Source of the DNA: Nitrospira_E sp052156535
Lineage (GTDB): Bacteria > Nitrospirota > Nitrospiria > Nitrospirales > UBA8639
NCBI RefSeq assembly: GCF_052156535.1
Contig: NZ_JBQKUP010000034.1
Span: forward strand, 186,001-250,000
Length of the DNA stretch: 64,000 nt
Reading direction: 5' to 3'
Shown: piece by piece, positions 1 to 9,546 of the stretch
Layout of the letters: the number at the start of each line of letters is the position of its first letter
How positions within the stretch are numbered: position 1 is the first letter of the stretch
The notes under the pieces: generated by a model
Told to the model about the DNA's origin: nothing
The model's database searches: none
Seen by the model: the letters and a program-made list of their open reading frames with translations, nothing else
Translations under genes and position numbers: made by a program

Positions 1-1394
1 TGCTGAGTACCTTGCCCATTGATGGGAGTGGGGGCATGCCGTTTATGGCAGAGCAGGGAGGAAGCCAACCCTGGCTCATTCTCTCTCATATTGAACAAAT
101 GTTCGAAGTGAAAAAAATCGAAACAACGACGACGGCTATCCCTGAGGAGATTAGTGTCTTAATGATTGTGCATCCTAAGTCCCTGAGTGAGGCAACGCTC
201 TATGCCATCGATCAATATGTTTTGAGAGGCGGGCATGCCATGATTTTTGTTGATCCTCTGGCCGAATCGGATAGTGGAGGAGGAAACCCCATGAACCCGA
301 TGGGAGGCGGCGGTCCCCGGAATTCGGATATGCCTACGTTATTTGCCCCCTGGGGTCTGGAGTTGGTGAAAGGGCAGGTGTTGGGAGATTTGCCGTTGGC
401 CAAAAAGGTGCAAGTCCAACAACAAAACCGTCTACAGGTGGTAGATTATCCAGTCTGGGTTGATTTCCGACAGGAGCATTTCAGCGACAAGGATATTGTC
501 ACGGCTCAGGTGCCGTCGATCACGGTGGCATCAGCAGGCATCATCCGAAAGAAGGGGGAGACGGGGACCACGGTCGAGCCGCTCATCCAATCGGATGAAG
601 CCGCCATGCAGATTGAGGCCTCACGCATATCAGTCATGCCTGATGTCAGCGGCTTACTCAATAGTTATCAGCCTGAAGGGGAAAAATTTATTGTGGCCGC
701 CAGGGTAACAGGAACCGTGAAAACGGCTTTTCCTGATGGGAAACCGCAAGCGGCGGCGAATACGAGTGAGAATCCGGATATGGCTTCAGAAGCCGAGACC
801 CAGACCCAAGATCACCTCACAGAATCGAAAGGTCCCATCAACGTGATTGTGGTGGCCGATACGGATATCTTGCAGGACCGGTTTTGGGTTCAAGTCCAAA
901 ACTTCTTTGGGCAACGGATAGGCATTCCCAATGCTGGCAATGGCACGTTTGTGACAAATGCCTTGGATAATCTGACGGGAAGCAATGATCTGATTAGTGT
1001 GAGAAGCCGGGCGGGATATTCCCGGCCATTCACGCTTTTGCGAATGTTGCAACAGGAAGCGGAGCAGCGCTTCCGGCAAAAGGAGCAAGTGCTCCAGGAA
1101 CAGCTCAAGGCGACGGAACGTAAAATTCAGGAACTGCAGAGTCAAAAGCCTGAGGGCAATGCCATGATCCTGAGTGTGGAACAGCAGGAGGCCATGGGGC
1201 AATTTCGAAAGGAATTGCTCCAGGTTCGCAAGGAACTGCGGGGCGTACAGCATGAACTTGGCAAAAACATTGAGAGTGTGGAGCGTTGGGTGAAATTTAT
1301 TAATATCGGGCTCGTGCCGTTGCTGATCGGTATTGTCGGGGTATGGATCAGTTCTTCAGGGATCAGAAAGAAGGGGTCCCCAAAAGCCAAGTAA
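1..1394 (+). CDS. GldG-type ABC transport auxiliary protein (5' truncated by window)
   Basis: Only the 3' part is in the window: the frame is open back to base 3, so the true start lies upstream and about 463 residues are visible. The sequence fits the GldG-like ABC-type uncharacterised transport domain (PF09822 type): an N-terminal segment with the GGHAMIFVDP core, a glycine-rich loop, a second globular part, then a Glu/Gln-rich coiled coil (about residues 350-420) and one membrane helix near the C-terminus with a basic tail. Family members are extracytoplasmic partners of an ABC ATPase and permease, normally encoded just upstream. The DUF4340 partner follows after 58 bp, which supports the assignment. 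The transported substrate is unknown, and a gliding role is proven only for Bacteroidota. Low-confidence TTG at 12 is not a credible start because coding sequence precedes it. Confidence 0.85.
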   Translation, partial: LSTLPIDGSGGMPFMAEQGGSQPWLILSHIEQMFEVKKIETTTTAIPEEISVLMIVHPKSLSEATLYAIDQYVLRGGHAMIFVDPLAESDSGGGNPMNPMGGGGPRNSDMPTLFAPWGLELVKGQVLGDLPLAKKVQVQQQNRLQVVDYPVWVDFRQEHFSDKDIVTAQVPSITVASAGIIRKKGETGTTVEPLIQSDEAAMQIEASRISVMPDVSGLLNSYQPEGEKFIVAARVTGTVKTAFPDGKPQAAANTSENPDMASEAETQTQDHLTESKGPINVIVVADTDILQDRFWVQVQNFFGQRIGIPNAGNGTFVTNALDNLTGSNDLISVRSRAGYSRPFTLLRMLQQEAEQRFRQKEQVLQEQLKATERKIQELQSQKPEGNAMILSVEQQEAMGQFRKELLQVRKELRGVQHELGKNIESVERWVKFINIGLVPLLIGIVGVWISSSGIRKKGSPKAK

Positions 1395-1452
1395 CCCAGG
1401 TATCGATCAACCAGAAACTCATTCGACTATTCAAGAATATTAAGGAAAGCGT

Positions 1453-2643
1453 ATGAAAGCCAAAACTCTAGGAATTTTAGCCGCCATAACCATTGCTGGG
1501 ATTGTTCTAGCCATTTTCATGAATCAAAAGCCAGCCTCTCAGTTTCCACAGAGTGGTGAGCTGTTGTTCCCGGATTTATTGCCGGTTGTCAATGACGTGA
1601 ACGAAATAGTTGTGGAGACCAAGGATCAGACCGTGACGCTGGTGCGTGGGGAGAATATCTGGCAGGTTAAGGAGAAGGCAGGGTATCGCGCAGATGTGGA
1701 GAAGGTAAAACAGACTCTCATCGGGTTGGCGGAGTTGCGGATATTGGAACCCAAAACGAAAAATCCTGAGTTATACGATCGACTGGGGTTACGGGACAAA
1801 GAGGAAGAAGGTTCACTATCGACAACTGTGACACTAAAAACCCAGAATAATCCCGAGGCGGCCTTGGTGATTCTGGGGAATCAACGTCCTGCCAAGGGAA
1901 ATCCACGGATGAGTGAAATCTATGCGCGAAAACCGGGAGATCCCCAAACCTGGTTAACAATAGGGAATTTGCCGTTGGAAAAAGTGGGGGGAGAGTGGCT
2001 CGATAAGGAAATAACGGCGCTGACGACTAAGCGCGTGCATCGGGTGACGGTCATGCATCACGGCGGGGAAACTCTTCTTGTCTCAAAAGATAAGCCTGAG
2101 GATCTGGATTTTCAACTGGATTCGATCCCTGCAGGTTCCAAAGTGGCTTCCCAGTTTAATGTGAATAACGTGGTGGGGACTCTCGTGCAGCTCTCATTAG
2201 AAGATGTGAAAGAAACGCAAGAGGTGAATTTTCAGGACCAATCTGGGGTGACGGCTGTTTTGGAAACCTTTGACGGGCTCAGGCTTTATGTTCAAACGGC
2301 CAAACAGGAAGATAAAGTTTTTGGAAAATTTTCTGCGGAATATGATCAAAAACTGGTTCAACCTGTGAATGCGACCACTTCCACAGAAAATGGGGAAACG
2401 GTTCCAGCGCAGGATTCTGCTCAAGACGAAAAGGCCCCTGAATCTCCAGAAACGAAGAAAACAGCAGATATACAAGTAGAGCCATCCTCCAAAGAAGACT
2501 CAATATTAAAAAAACCGGAAGAGGTTCAGCGAGAAGTTGAGGCGTTCAATCAGCGTGTGGGAGGCTGGGCATACGAATTGCCAGTGTTCCGGGTCGAGAA
2601 CTTTTCAAAAGCCAAGAAAGATCTTCTTGAAACAATTCCCTAA
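1453..2643 (+). CDS. DUF4340 domain protein, partner of GldG-like protein
   Basis: A 396-residue protein with one N-terminal membrane anchor (LGILAAITIAGIVLAIF) and an extracytoplasmic body. The stretch asking whether the residue environment is well packed (ENIWQVKEKAGYRADVEKV, then a LGL turn near residue 110) is the typical DUF4340 signature, and a second copy-like beta region follows. A long Glu/Lys/Pro/Ser-rich low-complexity linker (about residues 310-355) precedes a conserved C-terminal FNQRVGGWAYELP segment. The start is set by AAGGAAAG just before the ATG. It lies 58 bp after the GldG-like gene on the same strand, the usual gene order for this pair, so the two very likely form one operon and one membrane complex. 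Molecular function is not established. Confidence 0.85.
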   Translation: MKAKTLGILAAITIAGIVLAIFMNQKPASQFPQSGELLFPDLLPVVNDVNEIVVETKDQTVTLVRGENIWQVKEKAGYRADVEKVKQTLIGLAELRILEPKTKNPELYDRLGLRDKEEEGSLSTTVTLKTQNNPEAALVILGNQRPAKGNPRMSEIYARKPGDPQTWLTIGNLPLEKVGGEWLDKEITALTTKRVHRVTVMHHGGETLLVSKDKPEDLDFQLDSIPAGSKVASQFNVNNVVGTLVQLSLEDVKETQEVNFQDQSGVTAVLETFDGLRLYVQTAKQEDKVFGKFSAEYDQKLVQPVNATTSTENGETVPAQDSAQDEKAPESPETKKTADIQVEPSSKEDSILKKPEEVQREVEAFNQRVGGWAYELPVFRVENFSKAKKDLLETIP

Positions 2644-2702
2644 GCTAAAGGCTTCGGTTCTGGATAGAGTCAAGAGGGTTGCCATTGTGTTTGGGAATTT
2701 TT

Positions 2703-3338
2703 CTAAGGGCTCGCCGACTTATCCGAATTTTTTAAGGGAGGAGTCAAGACGTCCAGTAATTCCTGATAAACCTGAGTCAGGCGGGAATCCTCAAGCCGGT
2801 AGGCAAACGACAACAGAATCAAGCCTCCTGCCAGCACTAATAAGCCCAATGCGGTCATCCCGACCACCCAAAAGACTCCCCCGACTGTGCTTATCCCTCC
2901 ATCAAGAATAAACAGAACGACAAATGTGAGAGTGCCTCCAATGACAAAGAGTAACCATAGGAGGGTGAGAATTGCTGATGACCAGGGAATACGCTTGGAC
3001 AAATGCAACAGGAGTTGGGTGCCATCTGAACTGACATCGATTGTCCCCTTTAATGGCCATGCGGAGCGAAACCGCAGGGAAAAGAGTTGATAGTATGGGC
3101 GGATCACGATGACCTGTCGGTCTGCGATCCAGCGGGCAATTCCGTGAGGCAAGGCAAGGGCGCCAGTTTGAAAGACAGTGGAAATCGAGGAAACAGATTG
3201 AGAGTCCAGGGCGTTCTTCCTGTGAGCCAAAGGACAGCCATATTGGCAGGCCCAACTTTTCAAGGTGGTAAATTGATACCAATCGCCAATGATAAGACCA
3301 AGAAACAGCAAGATGGCAATAATTCCGGCAAATGTCAT
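2703..3338 (-). CDS. hypothetical membrane protein
   Basis: A 211-residue protein that I do not recognise. It has an N-terminal hydrophobic helix (residues 3-19), a soluble stretch of about 90 residues containing two Cys (CQYGCPL), and two strong adjacent membrane helices (about residues 120-145 and 152-180), followed by a charged C-terminal tail. The fold layout resembles small PH-like membrane proteins that carry a beta domain between helices, but no diagnostic motif is visible. It converges on the DUF4340 gene with only 59 bp between the stops. There is no good Shine-Dalgarno at the chosen ATG, so the start may be a little different. Confidence 0.55.
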   Translation of the reverse strand: MTFAGIIAILLFLGLIIGDWYQFTTLKSWACQYGCPLAHRKNALDSQSVSSISTVFQTGALALPHGIARWIADRQVIVIRPYYQLFSLRFRSAWPLKGTIDVSSDGTQLLLHLSKRIPWSSAILTLLWLLFVIGGTLTFVVLFILDGGISTVGGVFWVVGMTALGLLVLAGGLILLSFAYRLEDSRLTQVYQELLDVLTPPLKNSDKSASP

Positions 3339-3425
3339 AGGACGGTGAAGATACCATAGTGTCTTCTTCTGCTACACTCCTGTTTTTTCATTGACTTCTC
3401 AGCCGCCCCTCCTCTACTATCGACT

Positions 3426-3502
<77 letters not shown>

Positions 3503-3933
3503 CCTCGATTCCCCATCAAAGAACTCTCGTAGTTCCATTATGTTCTCCTACAGATTATCCTCTTTGAAACCAAAAAATGTGTTACCCATGAGTCGGAGGA
3601 CCGTGACTTTTCTTGTCCGATAAATACCCATTTATAGAGGATAGTTGCTTATTTCTCTTGGGTTTACGTTCTGGCAACCGATAAAGATTTGGTGGGGGTG
3701 AAAAGCAACCCCATTGAGGACTGGTCGTTAGGTAGATGAATATTGGGTTCCCTCAATTGTTGACATCAATTTGCGCAGGGAAAAGAATTGACCATCAACG
3801 CCCCTTTCATTTTGGCTCGGTTAACCCTGCCATTCCTGAATCTTCAGGGTATTTGCCCCATTTTCGCACTTAAGTGTCTGTGAGGTGCTTTCCCGGAGAC
3901 AGGTTCGTTTGTCAGGGCAAATAGGCTTAATGG
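3503..3933. other. intergenic region before glycan locus
   Basis: About 430 bp with stops in all frames and no RNA signature I can identify. It probably holds the promoter of the glycosyltransferase operon, but no convincing -35/-10 pair or operator stands out. Confidence 0.5.
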
Positions 3934-5049
3934 ATGAACGAAATTTTTCGAAATGACAAAGAGCAGAAAGTCAGTGATTCGTTGAGATCTTCCTCGGAAA
4001 TAACTATTTCTATTGTTGTCCCTGTGTACAACGGGGGTGAGGCCTTTCGTCGATGCCTGATAAGCCTGGCTGCTTTACAGCCGCCTCCAATGGAAATAAT
4101 CGTTGTTGCCGATGGTGAATCCGATGGATCCTGGCAAGTGGCGAAACAATTTGGTGCTCAGGTCATTCGACTTCCTATTACTTCAGGAGGACCGGCATAC
4201 CCCCGAAACATTGGGGCACTTCAGGCCAAAGGCGAATACCTCTTCTTTGTCGATGCCGATGTGTGTGTGCATCCCGATACCCTGGGACGGGTGGCAGAAA
4301 CGTTTCACAATAATCCCGACCTCACTGCGTTGATCGGGTCGTACGATGACACTCCTGGCGAACCAAATTTCTTGTCCCAATACAAAAATCTCTTTCACCA
4401 CTACGTCCATCAAAAAGCCCAAAGGGAGGCTTCGACGTTTTGGGGTGCTTGCGGGGCCATCCGCCGTGATATTTTCCTGGAAATAGGCGGGTTTGATGAA
4501 ACGTATCGTCGTCCTTCTATTGAAGACATTGAATTGGGCTATCGATTGAAAAAGACCGGTCACCAGATTCAGTTGTGTAAAGATATCCATGTGAAACATT
4601 TGAAACGATGGGATATCTGTTCCATGCTCAAAGCAGATTTTTTTTACCGCGCAATCCCTTGGACAGAATTAATTCTTCGGGATCGCAGGTTCACCAATGA
4701 CTTAAATATCCGGCATTCCGAGCGCCTTTGTGTCGTGTTGACGTATGGGCTCGTGGGAGCCTTGCTGGGAGCGATCTGGTGGGGTCCATTGCTGGCGGTG
4801 GCGGCCTTGATCATGGTTTCGCTGGTGATCATTAATGCACCCCTCTATCGATTCTTTCAGAAAAAACGTGGGTACCGGTTTGCCCTGCAGAGTATTCCCT
4901 GGCATTGGCTGTATTATTTGTATAGTGGTTTGGCGTTTGCCATAGGCCTGGCACGCCATGTTTTGTATGGGGGAAACCGGAAGGAGTCGACAATGCCGGC
5001 TCTTGTCCCTGAATCCTTCGATATCAATAGAACGTCAGGGAGGCAGTAG
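3934..5049 (+). CDS. GT2 family glycosyltransferase with C-terminal membrane helices
   Basis: 371 residues. The GT-A fold is clear: ISIVVPVYNGG at about residue 26, a VVADGESDGSW loop, the DAD metal/nucleotide motif (FFVDADVCVHPDT, about residue 106), and an acceptor-site ED in SIEDIELGYRLKK (about residue 192). Two or three hydrophobic helices follow (about residues 265-305 and 318-345), so the enzyme is membrane-attached and probably acts on a lipid-linked acceptor. Its stop overlaps the GTG start of the next gene (TAGTG), indicating translational coupling. It is the first gene of the glycan locus. Confidence 0.85.
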   Translation: MNEIFRNDKEQKVSDSLRSSSEITISIVVPVYNGGEAFRRCLISLAALQPPPMEIIVVADGESDGSWQVAKQFGAQVIRLPITSGGPAYPRNIGALQAKGEYLFFVDADVCVHPDTLGRVAETFHNNPDLTALIGSYDDTPGEPNFLSQYKNLFHHYVHQKAQREASTFWGACGAIRRDIFLEIGGFDETYRRPSIEDIELGYRLKKTGHQIQLCKDIHVKHLKRWDICSMLKADFFYRAIPWTELILRDRRFTNDLNIRHSERLCVVLTYGLVGALLGAIWWGPLLAVAALIMVSLVIINAPLYRFFQKKRGYRFALQSIPWHWLYYLYSGLAFAIGLARHVLYGGNRKESTMPALVPESFDINRTSGRQ

Positions 5050-6887
5050 TGGCATCTCATCCTGTAGTGGTAATTGGCGCCGGTCCTGCAGGCCTTACGG
5101 CGGCCTATGAACTTGGGAAAAACAGCTCTTCCTCTCTTATCCTTGAGGCCGGGAAACAGGTCGGAGGCATATCACAAACGGTCAACTATCGAGACTTTCG
5201 TTTTGATATCGGTGGACACCGATTTTTTTCGAAAATGCCGATGGTGACAGAGTTGTGGAATGAAATTCTCGGTGACAATTTTCTCCTTCGACCTCGTATA
5301 AGCCGAATCCATTACAACCAACATTTTTTCGACTATCCGCTTAAGGCCACTAATGCCTTGGCCGGACTGGGGGTCGTGGAGGCTCTTCTGGTCTGTTTCA
5401 GTTATGCCAAGGTGAAGGTGTTTCCTAATGGACAGGAGGAAAATTTTGAGCAATGGGTGATTAATCGTTTTGGATATCGCCTGTACCAGATATTCTTTAA
5501 AACCTACACGGAAAAAGTCTGGGGGATTTCCTGTACTGAGATATCAGCCGATTGGGCCGCGCAACGAATCAAAAATCTCTCGTTGAAAGAAGCGGTTCGA
5601 AATGCCCTATTTGGTCAAAGGGGTGGGAAGAAGGGTGAAATCGTGACCTCGCTCATTGAGCAGTTTCATTATCCTCGCTTAGGTCCGGGAATGATGTGGG
5701 AACGGTGCGAGGAATTGGTGGCTGGTTTTGGATCTCAGACATTAAAAGGCATGAAAGTCGAGCGTATCAGACATCGCCATGGGCGTGTAGATTGTGTTTC
5801 CGCACGAGCCTCATCAGGGGAGCATTTGGAATTTGAAGGCAGCGATTTTGTGTCCACCATGCCTTTGCGCGAGTTAATCGAGGCCATGGATCCTCAACCC
5901 CCCGAGAAGGTTGTAGAGGCCGCGCTTGGCCTGCGGTATCGGGATTATTTAACCGTGGTCCTGGTGGTTAACCGCGAAGACGTATTCCCTGATAACTGGA
6001 TCTATATCCATTCACCTGAAGTTAAAATGGGACGAATACAGAATTATAAAAATTGGAGCCCGTATATGGTGCCGGATCCCTCACGAACTTCGCTGGGCCT
6101 TGAGTATTTCCTCTGGGACAAAGACGATGAGTGGACATGGTCGAACGAGCGGTTGATTGAATTCGGCACACGGGAATGCGCCCAACTCGGGCTCATTAAT
6201 CCTCGCGAAGTTGAAGACGGGACCGTGGTTCGTATGGAAAAAGCCTATCCGGTATACGATCATCACTATCAGGATTACGTCCAGACGATTCGACAATATC
6301 TGGAAACATTTTCAAATCTTCAGACCATTGGACGAAATGGTCTGCATCGCTATAACAATCAGGATCATTCCATGGTGACGGGGGTGTATGCCGCGAGAAA
6401 TATCATGGGTGAATCCCAGCATGATGTATGGGCGGTGAATACCGAAAAAGCCTACCATGAGGAAAACCGTACGACTCCCGGCAATGGCGGCGATCGAATG
6501 GTGCCTGTGCGGGTTCAAGTGAGCGGAGATGAACTCCCCAAAGAAAATGAGGAAGAGTTAATCGAGATCGTGTTTGCCAAGCTGGATCCCGTCGCAATGG
6601 GTGTGGCTGTCGGTACCATCAGTGGTCTCCTCATCTTGATTGGGACGGTGATTTTAGTCCTCAAAGGAGGACCGGTAGTGGGGCCCAACTTGTCTCTGCT
6701 TGGGAATTTCCTATTTGGTTTTCAAGTGACGTGGGGTGGTTCACTGATAGGTTTCCTAGAGGGAGGAGTCGGGGGATTTGCCATAGGATACTCAGGAGCC
6801 TCACTCCGAAACTGGAGCATGAAGGCCTATGCGAAATTTATCCGATGGCGGGAGGAAGTGAATCGTCGTCGCAATCTTCTAGATTAG
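5049..6887 (+). CDS. FAD-dependent oxidoreductase, UDP-galactopyranose mutase/protoporphyrinogen-oxidase-like, with C-terminal membrane domain
   Basis: 612 residues. The N-terminus carries the dinucleotide-binding motif VVIGAGPAGLTAAYEL (residues 7-22) and EAGKQVGG, followed by GGHRFFSK (about residue 57), a motif shared with UDP-galactopyranose mutases and related amine-oxidase-fold flavoproteins. The flavin-closing GRNGLHRYNNQDHSM segment is near residue 430. After about residue 500 there is an added domain with two membrane helices separated by a GGPVVGPNL turn. This domain is clearly similar to the whole product of the next gene. In glycan loci such enzymes isomerise or oxidise nucleotide sugars; the exact substrate is inferred only. 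The GTG start overlaps the upstream stop. Confidence 0.8.
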   Translation: MASHPVVVIGAGPAGLTAAYELGKNSSSSLILEAGKQVGGISQTVNYRDFRFDIGGHRFFSKMPMVTELWNEILGDNFLLRPRISRIHYNQHFFDYPLKATNALAGLGVVEALLVCFSYAKVKVFPNGQEENFEQWVINRFGYRLYQIFFKTYTEKVWGISCTEISADWAAQRIKNLSLKEAVRNALFGQRGGKKGEIVTSLIEQFHYPRLGPGMMWERCEELVAGFGSQTLKGMKVERIRHRHGRVDCVSARASSGEHLEFEGSDFVSTMPLRELIEAMDPQPPEKVVEAALGLRYRDYLTVVLVVNREDVFPDNWIYIHSPEVKMGRIQNYKNWSPYMVPDPSRTSLGLEYFLWDKDDEWTWSNERLIEFGTRECAQLGLINPREVEDGTVVRMEKAYPVYDHHYQDYVQTIRQYLETFSNLQTIGRNGLHRYNNQDHSMVTGVYAARNIMGESQHDVWAVNTEKAYHEENRTTPGNGGDRMVPVRVQVSGDELPKENEEELIEIVFAKLDPVAMGVAVGTISGLLILIGTVILVLKGGPVVGPNLSLLGNFLFGFQVTWGGSLIGFLEGGVGGFAIGYSGASLRNWSMKAYAKFIRWREEVNRRRNLLD

Positions 6888-6921
6888 CTATTACCAAGAG
6901 GCAGGGTCCTGGAGGGAAAAT

Positions 6922-7230
6922 ATGGGAACGGATTCCAAGGGTGATGAAGAACTTAGCCGGGTTGTGGCCAAAATTCAGGGAGGGGTGTTGGCAGTGGTTT
7001 GTGGCCTGATGGGTGGATTAGGCCTTTTTATTATGACGGTTTGGCTTCTTCTCGAAGGGGGGCCAAAGGTTGGCTCCCATCTTCAGTTACTTTCCAACTT
7101 TTTCATCGGGTATTCAGTCACGTGGAAAGGGAGTCTGGTAGGGCTTTTTTACGGGGCCCTGACCGGTGGGGTTCTAGGTTGGGCCGTTGGTTTCATTTAT
7201 AACAAGGTAGTGGGGATCCGGGGAGGATAA
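6922..7230 (+). CDS. small membrane protein homologous to the C-terminal domain of the preceding flavoprotein
   Basis: 102 residues with two membrane helices (about residues 22-45 and 65-95). It aligns with residues of the upstream flavoprotein C-terminus across the signature GGP-x-VG-x-x-L-x-LL-x-NF, followed by a VTW-x-GSL segment in both. It lies 34 bp downstream on the same strand, so it is probably part of the same operon. It may be a stand-alone paralogue arising from duplication of the fused domain, or the ancestor that was fused. Possible roles are anchoring or dimerising the oxidoreductase at the membrane. Function is unknown. Confidence 0.7.
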   Translation: MGTDSKGDEELSRVVAKIQGGVLAVVCGLMGGLGLFIMTVWLLLEGGPKVGSHLQLLSNFFIGYSVTWKGSLVGLFYGALTGGVLGWAVGFIYNKVVGIRGG

Positions 7231-7294
7231 GTCTGACTTCAATTAATAATGCCAGGGGTATGGTGGACATCCCACAAAGGTGCAGGAGAAATCA

Positions 7295-8272
7295 ATGAAA
7301 GTTCTGATCACCGGAGCGGCGGGTTTTGTCGGAAGTTATCTCGCAGAGAGTTTGTTGAGAGATGGCCATGCCGTGCGGGGATTTGTTCGTCCAACCAAGG
7401 ACACCTCTGTTTTGGAACGACTTGGAGTGGAAGTTGCGAGGGGTGACCTTGTCGATCCCACCTCGGTTGAACGGGCCCTGCAGGGATGTAATCAGGTCTA
7501 CCATTTAGCCGCTCTGACTTCCAGACAAAAACCTTCCCGAAAAGAAGCGATGGAAGTGAATTGTGAGGGAACCAGGCACGTGGTGCGTGCAGCTTTGAAA
7601 GCCGGAGTCTCCAGAATGGTGTACTCGAGCACCGCAGGCGTGTATGGAATGATCTCCAAGGCTCCGGTGGATGAAGCGAGTCCGGTCAACCCGGACTCTC
7701 CCTATCAGGAAGCAAAGGTAGCAGGAGAGGCACTCGTCCTCACCGCCCATAGAGACCACCAGTTTCCCGTGGTTATTGCCCGATTTCCTGGACTGCTGGG
7801 GAGAGGGTCGATGAGCTGGGTTCCGTTATTTCAGGCGATCGGCACCGGCAAGTTTCGCATCATCGGATCCGGTCGCAATCATACCCATACGGGCCACGTT
7901 TTAGATATTGTGGATGGCCTCCGCCGTTGCGGCGAGGCACCCAATATTGAAGGACAATGCTATTTGCTGGCGGGAAAATCCGCAACCAGGATAGATGAAT
8001 TTGTGGAATTAATTGCCAAAGAACTGAGGGTCTCTACTTCATCCATGCGACTTCCCGACTTCCCGTATCGGGTGTTCCATGGGTTGAGTTGTCTTTCATA
8101 TCGATTGTTCGGGGGCACACTTCCGCGTGCCAATGATTATGAATTGTTTATCTCAGACAAGGTCCTGTCACTTGAAAAAGCTAAACGGGAATTGGGGTTT
8201 GAACCGAAAATCCCGATCGAACAGGGTATCCGTGAGACCCTACAGTGGTATCGGGAACAGGGCCTCATCTAA
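7295..8272 (+). CDS. NAD-dependent epimerase/dehydratase (extended SDR)
   Basis: 325 residues. The N-terminal Rossmann motif TGAAGFVGSYLAE, a DLVDPTSVERAL acidic turn, HLAA, SSTAGVYG and the catalytic YQEAK (Tyr-x3-Lys) are all present, as in extended SDRs acting on nucleotide sugars or in the dihydroflavonol-reductase-like group. The start is the ATG at 7295, because AGGAGA (7284-7289) lies at proper spacing. The in-frame GTG at 7280 would place that ribosome site inside the gene. It fits an operon supplying a modified sugar. The exact sugar cannot be told. Confidence 0.85.
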   Translation: MKVLITGAAGFVGSYLAESLLRDGHAVRGFVRPTKDTSVLERLGVEVARGDLVDPTSVERALQGCNQVYHLAALTSRQKPSRKEAMEVNCEGTRHVVRAALKAGVSRMVYSSTAGVYGMISKAPVDEASPVNPDSPYQEAKVAGEALVLTAHRDHQFPVVIARFPGLLGRGSMSWVPLFQAIGTGKFRIIGSGRNHTHTGHVLDIVDGLRRCGEAPNIEGQCYLLAGKSATRIDEFVELIAKELRVSTSSMRLPDFPYRVFHGLSCLSYRLFGGTLPRANDYELFISDKVLSLEKAKRELGFEPKIPIEQGIRETLQWYREQGLI

Positions 8273-8303
8273 ACACGCATCTAACAAGTGAGGTCGAGTT
8301 TGG

Positions 8304-9518
8304 ATGCGTATTTTGTTGCTGAATGATTATGGGATACCCATGGGAGGGGCCGAGGTCCTTTCATTTGCCCTTCGCGACGAATTACGAAGGCGAGGGCATG
8401 ATGCACGGTTGATGACAACAACGGCTGAAGAAGTGGGAGCGAAAGGCTGCGGGGAGGAATACGAAGCTGACTATCAATGTTTTGGGACCACCTCCCGATA
8501 TCGCACTCTGCTTCAAACGGCCAATGTGTGGGCCTACCGAGCGCTCCGACAGGTGTTGCGAGAATTTCGGCCGGATGTCGTGCATGTCAGGATGTTTCTG
8601 ACTCAACTGTCTCCATTGATTCTGCCGCTCCTGGAATTGGTACCAAGTCTCTGTCACGTCGTCTGGTACCGGCCGGTATGTCCGGTAGGAACCAAGACTT
8701 TGCCAAATGGGCAACCTTGTCGGGTGTCGTCGGGCGTCCCATGCTATCAGAACCAATGTTTGCCGTTGCGAGACTGGCTGCCCTTGATGATTCAGATGTG
8801 CCTTTGGCGGCGATGGAGAGGGGTGTTTGGACGCATCATTGCCAACAGTGAAACCACTAAGGCGGCCTTGGTGGCCGAGGGAATACAACCCGTCGAAGTT
8901 ATTTGGAATGGTGTCCCGGTGCAAGGACCGAAGGCTGCCCTTGCCAGAGATCCCACAGTGGTCTACGCCGGTCGTCTGACCAGGGAAAAGGGGGTCGATA
9001 TCCTTCTTCGTGCTTTTCAATCTGTACTCAACCAGATTCCCAATGCCAAACTCCTTATTGCAGGAAGCGGTAGGGAGGAGGAAGCTTTGACAACCCTCGT
9101 TCAAGGGCTTGGACTTGGAAATGCGGTATCCATGCCTGGTCATTTAACAAGGAACGAATTGGAAACACGTGCGAGAGAAGCCTGGGTGCAAGTGGTCCCA
9201 TCCCGGTGGGCTGAGCCATTTGGGCTGGTAGCTGCTGAAGCCATGATGCGGGGAACGGCGGTGGTGGCAAGCGCCACCGGAGGACTGGCGGAGATTGTGG
9301 AGCAGGGATGCACGGGTTTTTTGATTCCCCCTGATAATTCAGAAGCCTTGGCCGAAAAATTATTGGTTCTGTTACAGAACCGAAGGCTGGCGGAAACGAT
9401 GGGAGAGACAGCACAGCGCGTGGCGATGTCTCGATTTAGCTTAGCTCGTCAGGTTGATGAATTGGTCGGGATCTATGAACAATTGGTTGCCAGGCCTTCG
9501 AGGGTTATTCCTTTGTAA
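8304..9518 (+). CDS. GT4 family glycosyltransferase
   Basis: 404 residues of GT-B type. The N-terminal domain opens with ILLLNDYG-x4-GGAE, the donor domain has YAGRLTREKGVDILLRAF (about residue 220), LLIAGSG, and the E-x7-E type motif EPFGLVAAEAMMRGTAVVAS (about residue 300). A Cys-rich insert between residues 125 and 155 (four Cys, two of them at the ends of CRVSSGVPC) is seen in a subset of GT4 enzymes and could be structural. The start follows GAGGTCGAG. It overlaps nothing and leads directly into the next glycosyltransferase. Confidence 0.85.
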   Translation: MRILLLNDYGIPMGGAEVLSFALRDELRRRGHDARLMTTTAEEVGAKGCGEEYEADYQCFGTTSRYRTLLQTANVWAYRALRQVLREFRPDVVHVRMFLTQLSPLILPLLELVPSLCHVVWYRPVCPVGTKTLPNGQPCRVSSGVPCYQNQCLPLRDWLPLMIQMCLWRRWRGVFGRIIANSETTKAALVAEGIQPVEVIWNGVPVQGPKAALARDPTVVYAGRLTREKGVDILLRAFQSVLNQIPNAKLLIAGSGREEEALTTLVQGLGLGNAVSMPGHLTRNELETRAREAWVQVVPSRWAEPFGLVAAEAMMRGTAVVASATGGLAEIVEQGCTGFLIPPDNSEALAEKLLVLLQNRRLAETMGETAQRVAMSRFSLARQVDELVGIYEQLVARPSRVIPL

Positions 9519-9546
9519 ATCCCATGATTCACCGAATGGAGATGAA

